Below, in pieces: positions 15,648 through 24,498 of a stretch of 64,000 nucleotides of DNA (positions are counted from its first letter, which is position 1; every line of letters starts with the position of its first letter). The DNA lies in the NCBI GenBank assembly GCA_019750135.1, contig JAIEOV010000045.1, positions 1 through 64,000 on the forward strand, read 5' to 3'. Origin of the DNA: Reyranella sp. (GTDB taxonomy: Bacteria > Pseudomonadota > Alphaproteobacteria > Reyranellales > Reyranellaceae). The translations under genes were made by a program, and so were the position numbers. The notes beneath the pieces are model-generated. The model worked only from the letters and a program-made list of their open reading frames with translations. It did not search any database and was not told where the DNA came from.

Positions 15648-17165
15648 ATGACTGGCCAACCGGACAGCGGGCAGGAGAGTTTTTGGTCGCGCCTGTTTGC
15701 GAAGGCGCTCGGCGCGCTGGGGATGTCGCCGCCGGCGGCCGATGAGCCACCGCCGCCGGTTGAAGAGGTCGCCACTCAGCCGACCCTGCTCGAGCTCGCC
15801 AACGAATCGGACTCCGTCACCGCCTTCGAGGTGCGCGAAGGCTGCGTCGCCGAGGCCGAGGAGAAGCTCGAGGCGCTGCGCCAGAAGATCATCGGATCGC
15901 AGCCCGCCTACAGCGGCACGCCGCAGGACGACGAGACGCTCGACCGCATCTGGGTGAACCTGCTGCGGCTCGGCCTGTTCGACGAGCTGCGCTATCTCGC
16001 CGGGCCGCCCTGCAACCTGCCGTTCCGTGCCGAGATCAAGGCCTTCCTCGATCATGGCGCGGCGCAGTTCGCAGCCAGCCACGCGCGCGGCGTGGCCTAT
16101 CGCGCGCAGCATCCGGATGTCGACATCTTCACGATGGGATGCATCGTCTGGGGCGAGGAGTACATTCGCAACTTCCTGCGCTACAACGTCCGCTCGATGC
16201 TGTCGGAGGACAACCTGCCGGCGCTCGCCCGGCAGGGCAAGGTGGTGTTCAGCATCGTCACCGACGCGGCCGGCGAGCAGCGCCTGCGCTCCGATCCGCT
16301 GTTCGCTGAGCTCACCCAGATCGCCGACGTCGAATTCACGGTGGTCCCCGACAGCCTGAGCGAGATCCTGCGCAACGGCCACCTGGTCAAGAATTTCTAC
16401 GTGCTCTACGGCATGCTCGACCACTGCTCGATCTACTTCGCCGAGGGCGCGGCCTCGCATCTGTTCATGATCCCGGTCGATTGCGTGGTGGCGAGCGGCA
16501 CCCTGGTCAACATGGCGAACTACCGCCACCAGGGCTATGAATGCTGCGGCGGCGGCAACCTGGTGGCCAATACCGAGACCTTCCTGCCGGCGATCGACGA
16601 GCGCTTCGGCTCGAACGGGCCGATCCGCATCTCGACCTACGAGCTCGCGTCGCTCGCCTTCCAGCATGCCCATCACTACTTCCAGAGCCAGGTGATCGCC
16701 GCCGAGAACCGCGACTTCGGCCGCCATCCGCGCGAGCTGTTCTGGCCGGTCGAGGGTGGCGTGGAGATCCATTCCGTCTTCATCCATCCGCTGTTCACCA
16801 CGGCCTCGGGTCTGGCCAAGTACCAACGCAAGCACTTCGCCAACATCGACTACGGCATGATCCCGCGCCTGTTCACGCATCCCAGGCAGATCAAGCTGAT
16901 GGATCCGAGCCTGGCCTACGTGAACAACTTCACGGCGGCGCATCGCAAGTACGAGACGACGGGGCGGTCCTTCACCTACGAGGACTTCCTGCGCTGCCAC
17001 GACTGGACCTATCCGGTGCAGAAGGCCTGCTTCACCCAGGCGCAGCACCTGCCGTGCAAGCTGATCGGCTACACGGCGTGCAACGACGTCGCCCAGGACG
17101 TGCGCGAGATCAATGCGCTGTTCGGCGTCAACCTGGAGGGCGCCGACAAGGCGCCGGCGCTCTAG
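15648..17165 (+). CDS. Unknown-family protein B (shares its core domain with 7515 and 18901)
   Basis: A 505-residue protein I cannot name. Residues 1-155 contain a Pro-rich linker (SPPAADEPPPPVEE) and a helical region. Residues about 155-430 are the shared domain: FTMGCIVWGEEYIRNFLRYN, then LPALARQGKVVFSIVTDAAG, then RLRSDPLFAELTQIADVEF, a middle with LMYG-type YGMLDHCSIYFAEGA, HLFMIPVDCVV, and a C-terminal RELFWPVEGGVEIHSVFIHPLF. The C-terminal half of protein C (18901) matches this segment by segment (RELIWPMRDGLVIHSIFMHP), so homology is plain. There is no signal peptide or membrane segment. It ends convergently with a TylF gene, the two stop codons overlapping by 3 bp. Role unknown. Confidence 0.78.
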   Translation: MTGQPDSGQESFWSRLFAKALGALGMSPPAADEPPPPVEEVATQPTLLELANESDSVTAFEVREGCVAEAEEKLEALRQKIIGSQPAYSGTPQDDETLDRIWVNLLRLGLFDELRYLAGPPCNLPFRAEIKAFLDHGAAQFAASHARGVAYRAQHPDVDIFTMGCIVWGEEYIRNFLRYNVRSMLSEDNLPALARQGKVVFSIVTDAAGEQRLRSDPLFAELTQIADVEFTVVPDSLSEILRNGHLVKNFYVLYGMLDHCSIYFAEGAASHLFMIPVDCVVASGTLVNMANYRHQGYECCGGGNLVANTETFLPAIDERFGSNGPIRISTYELASLAFQHAHHYFQSQVIAAENRDFGRHPRELFWPVEGGVEIHSVFIHPLFTTASGLAKYQRKHFANIDYGMIPRLFTHPRQIKLMDPSLAYVNNFTAAHRKYETTGRSFTYEDFLRCHDWTYPVQKACFTQAQHLPCKLIGYTACNDVAQDVREINALFGVNLEGADKAPAL

Positions 17166-17938
17166 GGCTTCACGAGCCAGGCGCCGGGCACGTTCGTCCA
17201 CGAGAAGGTCTGCAGTCGGACGTTGGGCTTGTCGGCGAGGAACTCGTCGACCGCGGCGGTCTCGCCCGGCCAGTCGGCGATGGCATACTCGTCGAAGATG
17301 ACCACGCCGCCTCGCGTGACCTTGTCCCACAGCGCCTGCAGCACCGCCCGCGTCGGCTTGTAGAGGTCGCAATCGAGGTGGACGAGCGAGAAGCGCACGC
17401 CGGGATTGTCACGGGCGAACGCAGCCACCGTGTCTTCGATGTTGCCGTCGATCAGCTTGATGCGCGGCTTGAAGGGGATGAAGCGGTCGGCGTCGAAGAT
17501 GCCGATGGCATCGAGGACTTCCTGATGGAAGCGGGCAGGGTTGAAGCCGCCGACGGTCTTGCCGGCATCGGTCGACGGCACCGAATCCTGCTCGGAGAAG
17601 CCGGTGAAGCCCTGCCAGTTGTCGAAGCCCCACACCACCTTGGTGCGATCGCCGATGCAGTAGGATTCCAGCAGATTGGCCCAGGTGAACAGGCCGAGCC
17701 CGCGGAACACGCCGAACTCGGCGATGTCGCCCGGCACGTCGAGCGTCATCTTGAAGAGCTCGACATGGGCCAGGAAGCGCTTCAGGGCCTGGCGCCTTGC
17801 CAGCACCGCGAAGTTCTTGACCGCGGTGAGCGGGTCGATGCCGTGCTTGGCGCAGTGCTCGGCGATGCGCGCCTCGATGTCGGAGTCGGAGGCGGCCTTC
17901 TTGAAGCCGTCCGACGTGTCGATCTTTGCGTTTGCCAT
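17162..17938 (-). CDS. TylF/MycF-type O-methyltransferase (second copy)
   Basis: A 258-residue TylF-type methyltransferase, paralogous to 9231-9986. The shared segments are FLAHVELFKMTLDVPGDIAEFG (FLAHYELFKLVVDLPG in the other), VFRGLGLFTWANLLESY, VWGFDNWQGF, LIDGNIEDTV, LVHLDCDLYKPTRA and VVIFDEYAIADWPGETAAVDEF. The metal-binding aspartates and SAM glycine motif are intact. It lies 5 bp downstream of the interrupted PhyH gene on the same strand, mirroring the TylF-PhyH pairing at 9231-10849 but with the order reversed. Sugar O-methylation is the likely role. Confidence 0.9.
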   Translation of the reverse strand: MANAKIDTSDGFKKAASDSDIEARIAEHCAKHGIDPLTAVKNFAVLARRQALKRFLAHVELFKMTLDVPGDIAEFGVFRGLGLFTWANLLESYCIGDRTKVVWGFDNWQGFTGFSEQDSVPSTDAGKTVGGFNPARFHQEVLDAIGIFDADRFIPFKPRIKLIDGNIEDTVAAFARDNPGVRFSLVHLDCDLYKPTRAVLQALWDKVTRGGVVIFDEYAIADWPGETAAVDEFLADKPNVRLQTFSWTNVPGAWLVKP

Positions 17939-17943
17939 GGCTG

Positions 17944-18793
17944 CTACTGGGCCGCTGCCGGGGCGACGACGGTATTCGCCGCGATGTCGAGATAGTGCTT
18001 GGTCGAATGCGACTGCTCGCCGAAGAAGCGGAAGTCGCAGCTCAGCCGCATGCGGTCCGACGAGTTTGCCATCGATTCGTGCATCGTCCTCTTTCCCATG
18101 ATCACGACGTCGCCGGGCTCGAGGGGGGCCAGCACGACGCGCTGCGCGCCGTCGGCCGCGCCGCTGTCGATCGGCGCCAGCCAGCCGTCGGCCGCGTTCT
18201 TGCGCTCGGCGACCATTTCGGGCGCGTGGTGGGTCTGCGCATAGGCCGCCATGCCCCCGCACGCCAGGTCGATCGGCACCAGCGGCACCCAGACCACGCA
18301 GAAATCCCCCCATATGCCGGTTGTAGCTGATGTCCTGGTGGAGCGGCACGCGGGCCAGCGAGCAGCGCGGCAGCACGTAGCGCGCCGTCGGCGGCATGTG
18401 GGCATAGAGCCGCCTGGTCGCCAGCAGGGCGAACAGCAGCGGATGGCCGTTCAGAAACTTGGGGATCGCCCGCAGCGGCTCGGCCAGTCGCACCTCGAGC
18501 GGGAAATGGCCGAGGAACATGTGCCGGTCGTGCTCGGAGATCGTCGCCTGTGGATTCTCCATCAGGGCAGTCAGGCGCTCCGGCGCGTCGGCATCCTGCA
18601 GCGAGAAGCCATAGGGGCGGACCGTCTTGTCGATCTCCGTCACCGCGTCGCGCAGAAAGCCCGCAACCGACTGCACGATCTCCGCCGGCAGCAGGTTCTT
18701 GGCGACCAGGATTCCCTCGCGCTCGAACACCGCCTTGGCGCGCTCGACCTGACTGGCCTCGACCGACAAGTCCTTGAGATCAACCATCCACAT
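17944..18793 (-). pseudogene. PhyH-family oxygenase broken by a single-base frameshift in a G6 run
   Basis: Two overlapping frames together make one PhyH protein of about 282 residues. The N-terminal frame runs from the start at 18793 (or 18787) to VPLHQDISYNRHM, which holds the iron HxD. The C-terminal frame continues DFCVVWVPLVPIDLACGG to IMGKRTMHESMANSS (distal His) and ends at 17944. The frames meet at six G residues (C6 on the plus strand, 18306-18311). Removing one G gives HMGDFCVVWVPL and an uninterrupted gene. All catalytic residues survive on the two pieces, so this is a recent lesion, a slippage (phase-variable) switch or a sequencing error. The downstream TylF partner gene is intact. 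Confidence 0.82.
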
Positions 18794-18884
18794 GTCCAGG
18801 GGGATGTGGCCACCTATCGCATTTCCGGCGCGGGATGCAACACAAATCCCGGGGACATTGCCAAAGGCTCCTATTGCTTTAGAT

Positions 18885-18890
18885 AGGAGG
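18885..18890 (+). promoter_or_regulatory. Strong Shine-Dalgarno for the gene at 18901
   Basis: AGGAGG lies 10 bases before the ATG at 18901. It is the best ribosome-binding site in the glycan locus and fixes the start of the 946-residue protein. The surrounding 107 bp (18794-18900) is the divergent promoter region shared with the interrupted PhyH gene. Confidence 0.75.
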
Positions 18891-18900
18891 CACTGGACCT

Positions 18901-21741
18901 ATGAACAACGTGGACTTCAATCGCTCCTCATCGGCGGCCCTGCGGAACCCGCCGCACAGTGCCTCTGCGCCCTCGAGCACCGCTCTCGTCAGCGCCGAGT
19001 CGATCGCCGGCCTGCAGCGCCAGCAGAAGCTCCTCGACCTCTGCCTGTTCGTCGTCGATTGCTGCCTGCGCAACCGCACGGAACACTGGTGGCGGCAGGC
19101 GGTGAGCCTGCCGTTCGCCGACGCCGCCCAGGGCGTCGAGCACCTGAAAGAGCTCTGCCTTCACGAGCTGCTGTACGATGCGGGCGACATCGCGTCTTTC
19201 CGCCGGGTCTACGAGATCCTCGACGAAGAGGGTTATCTCCAGGGCGACGATCGCGGGCGTTTCCTGCTCGACCTGGTGCGGTTCGTCGAGCCGGCGCTGG
19301 CGCGCGCCGACGCCCGACGCGGCACGTTCGCCGGCCAGCTGCTCTCGCTGGTGACCGGCAAGCGCAAGACCCCGGCGGTCGTCAGCATCGTCATCGCCGA
19401 CGACCTGGCGTTCGCGAATTTCACGGAGCTCTGCTCCCCGACGCTGCGCAGCGAGGAAGGCCTCAAGCTGCTGTGCAGCCAGCGCGACGTGACGTTCGTC
19501 CTGTCCGTGTGCAAGGACAGGGCCGACGAAGTCGAGGCGCATCTCAGGGAGCATGCGCCGGACTGCACGGTCGTCCGCCAGCCGATCCCGGAAACGCTCC
19601 GGGCCGCGGCATCGGCGGGTGACGTGGAGAAAGACTGGCTGGTCGGCGCGCTGCAATACCTGCACCTCGACGAAGCCCGGCGGCGCGATGCCGACTTCCT
19701 GTCGATCAACCCGAACGCGCTCTATGCCGCCGGATACCTGAAGCAGGTCCTGCAGCTTGCCCAGAGCAAGCCGGAGATCCTTTCGGCCGCCGTCTGGGTC
19801 ACCAACCGGGGCTACATCGACAAGAAGCTCGAGTGGAACAAGGCCGACCTCTCGGCGTCGATTCCCGCCGGCCTGCTGGCGCACATGGGCCTCCTGGTTA
19901 GCGCCCCGGCGAGCTGCTCGACCTTCGTGGAAGGCTTCGTGGCGACCCGGGGACCGACCGCCCATCTGCGCCTGACGTGGGCCGGCAAGGACCATGTCGA
20001 TATCCACACGACCCGCCACGAGATCGTCTTCCTGGCGCGCACGAGCCTGCGGACGATGGCGCGCCGCTTCTCCCTCAGGCCGTCGGCCGAGCTGGACGCG
20101 ATCCTGGCCGCCGGGGCGACGCCCCATTTCGTGACCGCCGAGGACGGCATCGTCGTCGGCGAATTCGGCCTGCCGCCCGGCGGCTTCGACGACATCGCCG
20201 GCGATCCGGCGAAGTTTCCGGCCTTCGCCGACCGCCTTCTCCGGCCGCGGCAGGCGGCGTTCTTCAGGCAGCCGGTGCGCCTCGCCGTGGCCCGTCCACC
20301 GGACGAGGAGGCCGCCGACCCGCCCGAGGCGCTTCACGGCGAATTCCTGGCGTCTTTGCAGAAGGCGAACGATCCGCCCAGGCCGACCGTCGCCCAGGTC
20401 CTGACCTCGCTGAATGCGCTCCACCAGTACGAGATATCGGAATATGGCCTGGAGAACATGGCGGGTGCGGTTGCCGAGGGCAGGCGCCTGGTCGATATCT
20501 GCCCCAGCGCTGCGAGCGCGCTCGAGGAGGCCGAACGCAAGGTCGTGATCAGGGCGGCCGTGAACGTCGATCATGTCGACAAGGCGATCGCGCTGGCGAA
20601 GGAAGGCGGTGCGGGCACCGCCTTCATCCATGATTTCCTGGTCAAGATGATGGAGCTGAAGGCGGCGAACGCCGCCGAGGCCCATCGTCTGCGCCGCAAG
20701 TTCCTGCTGAGCCGCTCGTTTGCCGTCCTGGGCTCGATCGCCTGGGGCGAGGCCTTCGTCGACAAGTTCATGAATTACCATGTTCCCTCGCTGCTCGCCG
20801 ACGGCAACATTCCGGCGCTGGCGCGACGCAAGAAGGTGATCCATTCGATCGTCACGACCGAGCGCGATCGCCAGAGAATCGTCGCGCATCCGGTGTTCAA
20901 GCAGCTGAGCCGCTTCGCCGAGGTCGTGTTCACGTGCTTTCCCGAGGAGCTGCTCGAGCGGCGGGCGAGCGCGGATTTCAATTTCTACTATTTCTACGGC
21001 TTCCTCGATCACCAGAGCGTGCTGCTGGCGCAGGCCCTGCACGCCGAACTCTACCTGCTGCCGATCGACATCGTGATCTCGCGCGACAGCCTCGCCAAGG
21101 TCGGCCGCAGCCTCGATGGCGGCGCGGACTGCTGCTCGATTGCCGGCATCGAATGCGAGCCGGCCGACCTGAAGTCATGGCTCGATGCCCGGCCCAGGAG
21201 CAAGACGGGCGTGCTGGACATGCCCGCCGACGAGCTGCTGACCGCGGCGATCGCCATGCCGGACGCCTATTGCCGCTCGCTGGTCATGACGTCCGACAAT
21301 CAGGCGTTCTGCCGGCATGCCCGCGAGCTGATCTGGCCGATGCGCGACGGGCTGGTCATCCATTCGATCTTCATGCATCCGGTGGCGATCTCCGCCAGGC
21401 TGATGTCGCGGCCGTTCCACCCGCAGTACGAGAATGTCGACTACGCGCTGCTGCCGCGGGTGCTGCAGCACGACGGCCGGCTGACGGTGCTGCAGCATGC
21501 CGAGCTGGCGGCCGCCCAGTTCGGCGCTCCCGCCGGGCGGGAGGAGTTCCTGGACGGCGGCTTCTCGCTTGAGGCGTTCATCGCGGCGCACGAGGCCGAC
21601 TACGCCGCCCAGCGCCGCTGCTTCGCCAGCCGCCAGTTCTTTCCGTCGGCCAAGGTGCCGTATCCGCCGTCGGCCGATTGCGACGAAGAGGTCGCACTGG
21701 TCCAGGCGGCGCTGAAGCGCTATCGGTTCCGCAACGGCTGA
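18901..21741 (+). CDS. Unknown-family protein C: large protein, C-terminal half shared with 15648 and 7515
   Basis: A 946-residue protein, the largest in the window. Residues 1-150 are helical. About 155-480 form an alpha/beta region (TPAVVSIVIADDLAFANF; SINPNALYAAGYLKQVL; LRLTWAGKDHVDIHTTRHEIV) that may be its own transferase-like domain. From about residue 600 it matches protein B: FAVLGSIAWGEAFVDKFMNY, NIPALARRKKVIHSIVTT, HPVFKQLSRFAEVVF, YFYGFLDHQSVLLAQAL, LYLLPIDIVISRDSL and IHSIFMHPV. No signal peptide or membrane helix is visible. It begins divergently from the TylF-PhyH pair and is followed 9 bp later by a methyltransferase-like gene. I do not recognise the family. It could be a two-domain transferase, but no catalytic motif is clear. 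Confidence 0.78.
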   Translation: MNNVDFNRSSSAALRNPPHSASAPSSTALVSAESIAGLQRQQKLLDLCLFVVDCCLRNRTEHWWRQAVSLPFADAAQGVEHLKELCLHELLYDAGDIASFRRVYEILDEEGYLQGDDRGRFLLDLVRFVEPALARADARRGTFAGQLLSLVTGKRKTPAVVSIVIADDLAFANFTELCSPTLRSEEGLKLLCSQRDVTFVLSVCKDRADEVEAHLREHAPDCTVVRQPIPETLRAAASAGDVEKDWLVGALQYLHLDEARRRDADFLSINPNALYAAGYLKQVLQLAQSKPEILSAAVWVTNRGYIDKKLEWNKADLSASIPAGLLAHMGLLVSAPASCSTFVEGFVATRGPTAHLRLTWAGKDHVDIHTTRHEIVFLARTSLRTMARRFSLRPSAELDAILAAGATPHFVTAEDGIVVGEFGLPPGGFDDIAGDPAKFPAFADRLLRPRQAAFFRQPVRLAVARPPDEEAADPPEALHGEFLASLQKANDPPRPTVAQVLTSLNALHQYEISEYGLENMAGAVAEGRRLVDICPSAASALEEAERKVVIRAAVNVDHVDKAIALAKEGGAGTAFIHDFLVKMMELKAANAAEAHRLRRKFLLSRSFAVLGSIAWGEAFVDKFMNYHVPSLLADGNIPALARRKKVIHSIVTTERDRQRIVAHPVFKQLSRFAEVVFTCFPEELLERRASADFNFYYFYGFLDHQSVLLAQALHAELYLLPIDIVISRDSLAKVGRSLDGGADCCSIAGIECEPADLKSWLDARPRSKTGVLDMPADELLTAAIAMPDAYCRSLVMTSDNQAFCRHARELIWPMRDGLVIHSIFMHPVAISARLMSRPFHPQYENVDYALLPRVLQHDGRLTVLQHAELAAAQFGAPAGREEFLDGGFSLEAFIAAHEADYAAQRRCFASRQFFPSAKVPYPPSADCDEEVALVQAALKRYRFRNG

Positions 21742-21750
21742 GGTGAGGAC

Positions 21751-22653
21751 ATGGGGGTTGGATCGTTCGATCTTGAAGTGATCCTGAAGCTTCGTCGCAA
21801 CGGCATCCTTCCCGGCAAGTTCGCGGTCGCCGAGATCGGCGCCCAGCAGATCGGCGACAGCGTGCTGCGCGAGCCCAGGCTGCTGCAGGCCTATGCCGAC
21901 GCGTTCGACGTTCCCTACCGCGAGTTCGGCCGCGCCCTGCCGCAGACCCGGTCCTCGGAGATCGAGCTGCTGCGTGAGAACGCCCCGTTCACCAAGGATT
22001 TCTGGGAGTGGCTGGGGTGCACCTACATGGCGGCCGACGTCGACACGGCGCCGCATACGATCAGGCTCGACCTCAACTTCGACGACGTGCCCGACCAGCA
22101 CAAGGGCAGGTACCAGCTGGTGACGAACTTCGGCACGACCGAGCACGTGGCCAACCAGAACCAGGCCATGAAGATCATGCACGACCTCACGGCGGTCGGC
22201 GGCGTGATGGTCCACAACGTGCCGACACAGGGTTACTCCAACCACGGCATGTTCAACTACAACCCGAAGTTCTTCTGGCTGCTGTCGCGAAGCTGCCGCT
22301 ATCGCTTTCTCGACATGCGGGTCACGTGGGACGTCGTGAGCACGCCGATTTCGTCCGACATCGCCGACGAAGTGGCCAGGTTCGACCCGGTGAATGCCGA
22401 GCAGATCCGGCAGCAACGCGCGGTCGATGCCGGCCTCATCCTGGTCCTGCAGAAGCTCGAGGACATTCCCTTCGTGCCGCCGATCGACACGTCCTCCGCC
22501 GAAATCGTCGCCGACGAAGCGGCGCGAGCGCGCTATTGGACCGTCTTTGGCGGCGCGAAACCCGAGGACAAACCGGCGGACAAACCAGCGGAGCAGCCGG
22601 AGGAAAAGCCGAGCGGCTTCGAGCGCTTGCTGAGATGGCGCTCGCGCGGCTGA
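21751..22653 (+). CDS. Putative SAM-methyltransferase-fold protein with Pro/Lys/Glu-rich tail
   Basis: A 300-residue protein. The central part, YQLVTNFGTTEHVANQNQAM then IMHDLTAVGGVMVHNVP, has the look of the acidic-loop and post-core strands of class I methyltransferases, and FAVAEIGAQQIGD sits where the SAM glycine motif would be, but the canonical GxGxG is absent. The last 40 residues contain KPxDKPADKPAEQPEEKP, a low-complexity linker before a basic end (LLRWRSRG). It lies 9 bp behind the 946-residue gene and ends 4 bp from the convergent GT2 gene. It could be a degenerate methyltransferase or a sugar-binding relative. Confidence 0.6.
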   Translation: MGVGSFDLEVILKLRRNGILPGKFAVAEIGAQQIGDSVLREPRLLQAYADAFDVPYREFGRALPQTRSSEIELLRENAPFTKDFWEWLGCTYMAADVDTAPHTIRLDLNFDDVPDQHKGRYQLVTNFGTTEHVANQNQAMKIMHDLTAVGGVMVHNVPTQGYSNHGMFNYNPKFFWLLSRSCRYRFLDMRVTWDVVSTPISSDIADEVARFDPVNAEQIRQQRAVDAGLILVLQKLEDIPFVPPIDTSSAEIVADEAARARYWTVFGGAKPEDKPADKPAEQPEEKPSGFERLLRWRSRG

Positions 22654-22657
22654 CGGC

Positions 22658-23587
22658 TCAGAAGTTTATCCGCTCAGCTTCGACGACCAGCGGCATCTTG
22701 CGGAGGTGCACGTAGATCTGCGCGATGTATTCGCCCAGGAAGCCGATCATGATCATCTGGATGGCGGCGAAGAAGAAGATGCTGATCAGGATCGGAATGA
22801 TGCCGACGCTGAAGTGATTCCAGAACATCAGCTTCGCCACGACCAGCAGGACCGTGACGACGATGCAGAGGGCCGAGAGCACGAAGCCGCCGACCGTCAT
22901 GATCCTGAGCGGCACCTTCGAGTGCTTGACGATACCGAGCATCGCTATGTCGTACAGCGTGTAGAGGTTGTTCTTGGAGACGCCGCGCATGCGTCGCGGC
23001 TGCTCGAAGTCCACCGTCGCCGCCTCGAAGCCGAACTCGCGGATCAGGCCGCGGAAATAGGGGTAGGGGTCGTCGACCTTCTGCAGCAGCTGGATGAGCT
23101 GCCGGTCGTAGAGGCCCGAGCCGGTGGCGTTCGGCACCAGCTCGATCTCCGAGATCTGCGACAGGAACCTGTAGTAGGCCCGGCGCAGGGCGAACATCAG
23201 CTTGGATTCGCGGCTGACCGGCTTGACGGCCATGACCAGCTTGTAGCCCTGTTCCCACTTGGCGATGAACTGGGCGATCATCTCGGGCGGATCCTGCAGG
23301 TCCGAAGCGATCCAGATGCAGGCATCGCCGCTCGACTGCAGGATGGCGTGATGCGGCGAGCGGATGTGGCCGAAGTTGCGCGAGTTGAGGATGACCTTGA
23401 GATTGCGGTCCTCGGCCGCCATGGCGCGAAGCTTGGCGACCGTCGAATCGGTCGAGCAGTTGTCGATGACGATGTGCTCGTAGCGGTAGGGCAGCCCGGT
23501 CATCACCTTGCGGACCCGTGCCACCAGCTCCTCGATGTTCGCTTCCTCGTTGTAACAGGGCGAGACGATGCTGATCAGCTTGGTCAT
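22658..23587 (-). CDS. Membrane-anchored family 2 glycosyltransferase (polyprenyl-phosphate type, GtrB/DPM1-like)
   Basis: A 309-residue GT2 enzyme. ISIVSPCYNEEANIEELV begins the GT-A fold, IDNCSTDST and IWIASDLQDPPEMI carry the metal-binding acidic residues, and two C-terminal hydrophobic segments (about 235-257 and 268-292) anchor it. This is the architecture of GtrB/ArnC-type enzymes that move a sugar from a nucleotide to polyprenyl phosphate. GtrA, its usual flippase partner, is encoded in the same operon at 27760, which strengthens the reading. It is the last gene of the operon and overlaps the upstream transketolase half by ATGA. The predicted donor is the CDP-sugar made by the upstream genes. 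Confidence 0.9.
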   Translation of the reverse strand: MTKLISIVSPCYNEEANIEELVARVRKVMTGLPYRYEHIVIDNCSTDSTVAKLRAMAAEDRNLKVILNSRNFGHIRSPHHAILQSSGDACIWIASDLQDPPEMIAQFIAKWEQGYKLVMAVKPVSRESKLMFALRRAYYRFLSQISEIELVPNATGSGLYDRQLIQLLQKVDDPYPYFRGLIREFGFEAATVDFEQPRRMRGVSKNNLYTLYDIAMLGIVKHSKVPLRIMTVGGFVLSALCIVVTVLLVVAKLMFWNHFSVGIIPILISIFFFAAIQMIMIGFLGEYIAQIYVHLRKMPLVVEAERINF

Positions 23588-24498
23588 GGCGCCTCGCGAC
23601 CCATCGCGCTCGTCATCCCGGCGAGCAGGGTGCTGTCGTCGAGGCCGTGCAGCGACAAGAGGTACTTGTAGTCGCCGCAGAACTCCGAGAACTGGCGCGT
23701 GCCGAAGCGGATCACCCGGCAGCCGCCGGTCTCGGCCGTGATCTCGGCGACCAGGCCGCCCAGTCCGCCCGCCGTCGAATGCTCCTCGACCACGAAGATG
23801 CCGTCGAACGCCCGCCCGATGCCTTCCACCTGCGCCCGGTTGATGGGATGGAGGACCGGTGCGCTCCAGACCGGCGCATCGCCCAGCGACGCCGACAGCC
23901 GGCACGCCGCGACGACCATCGAGCCGGTGGCGATGATCGCCCATTTTCCCTTGCCCGGCCTGGCCTGCAGCAGGTCGCCGACCGGCGCGTCGGGAATCGC
24001 GGTGTGGACGTCGCCGCCGTCGGCCTTGCCGAAACGCAGGTATCCGGCGCCCTTGTTCTGCAGCAGATGCTTCCAGCAATACTGCAGCTCGAAGCGGTCG
24101 GCCGGCGAGACGATGCCGAGGTTGGGAACGGCGCGCAGCGCTGCGACGTCCTCGGTGCACTGGTGGCTGGTGCCGAGCTGGGCATAGACCACGCCGGCCC
24201 CGTCGCCGACGAAGACCACCGGCAGCTCCTCGTAGCAGACGTCGATCTTGATCTGCTCCAGCACCCGCATCGGCACGAAAGCCGCAAGGCCGTAGACGAC
24301 GGGCCGGAACCCGGACTTGGCCAGGCCGGCCGCGACTCCGACCATGTTCTGCTCGGCGACGCCGCAGTTGATGTACTGGCCGGGACAGTTCCTGCGGAAC
24401 TCGTCGAACAGCGCGTAGCCGTGGTCGCCGGTCAGGAGCAGGACCCGCTCGTCACGCTGCGCGGCTTCCGTGAGGATGCGCGAGAAGGTCGCTCTCAC
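23584..24498 (-). CDS. Split transketolase, C-terminal half
   Basis: A 304-residue protein covering the pyrimidine-binding and C-terminal domains of transketolase. ATFSRILTEAAQRDERVLLL starts the domain, INCGVAEQNMVGVAAGLA holds the cofactor-activating Glu, and VVYGLAAFVPMRVLEQIK, LGTSHQCTEDVAALR and VVEEHSTAGGLGG follow. The N-terminal half is the next gene upstream, overlapping by GTGA, so the two form a heteromeric enzyme. It lies inside a CDP-3,6-dideoxyhexose operon, which points to two-carbon transfer onto a keto-sugar nucleotide rather than pentose-phosphate metabolism. That assignment is inference. Confidence 0.9.
   Translation of the reverse strand: MRATFSRILTEAAQRDERVLLLTGDHGYALFDEFRRNCPGQYINCGVAEQNMVGVAAGLAKSGFRPVVYGLAAFVPMRVLEQIKIDVCYEELPVVFVGDGAGVVYAQLGTSHQCTEDVAALRAVPNLGIVSPADRFELQYCWKHLLQNKGAGYLRFGKADGGDVHTAIPDAPVGDLLQARPGKGKWAIIATGSMVVAACRLSASLGDAPVWSAPVLHPINRAQVEGIGRAFDGIFVVEEHSTAGGLGGLVAEITAETGGCRVIRFGTRQFSEFCGDYKYLLSLHGLDDSTLLAGMTSAMGREAP

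Noticed and set aside
17162..18793. A single 543-residue protein joining PhyH and TylF
   Set aside because: The continuous frame is produced by the frameshift; its middle part is Arg/Gly-rich out-of-frame translation. The TylF gene has its own ATG at 17938, and the oxygenase C-terminus is in the other frame.
18928..21042. A 704-codon open frame on the minus strand
   Set aside because: Antisense to the 946-residue protein, with no recognisable domain and low-complexity composition. The plus-strand frame has a strong Shine-Dalgarno and paralogues.
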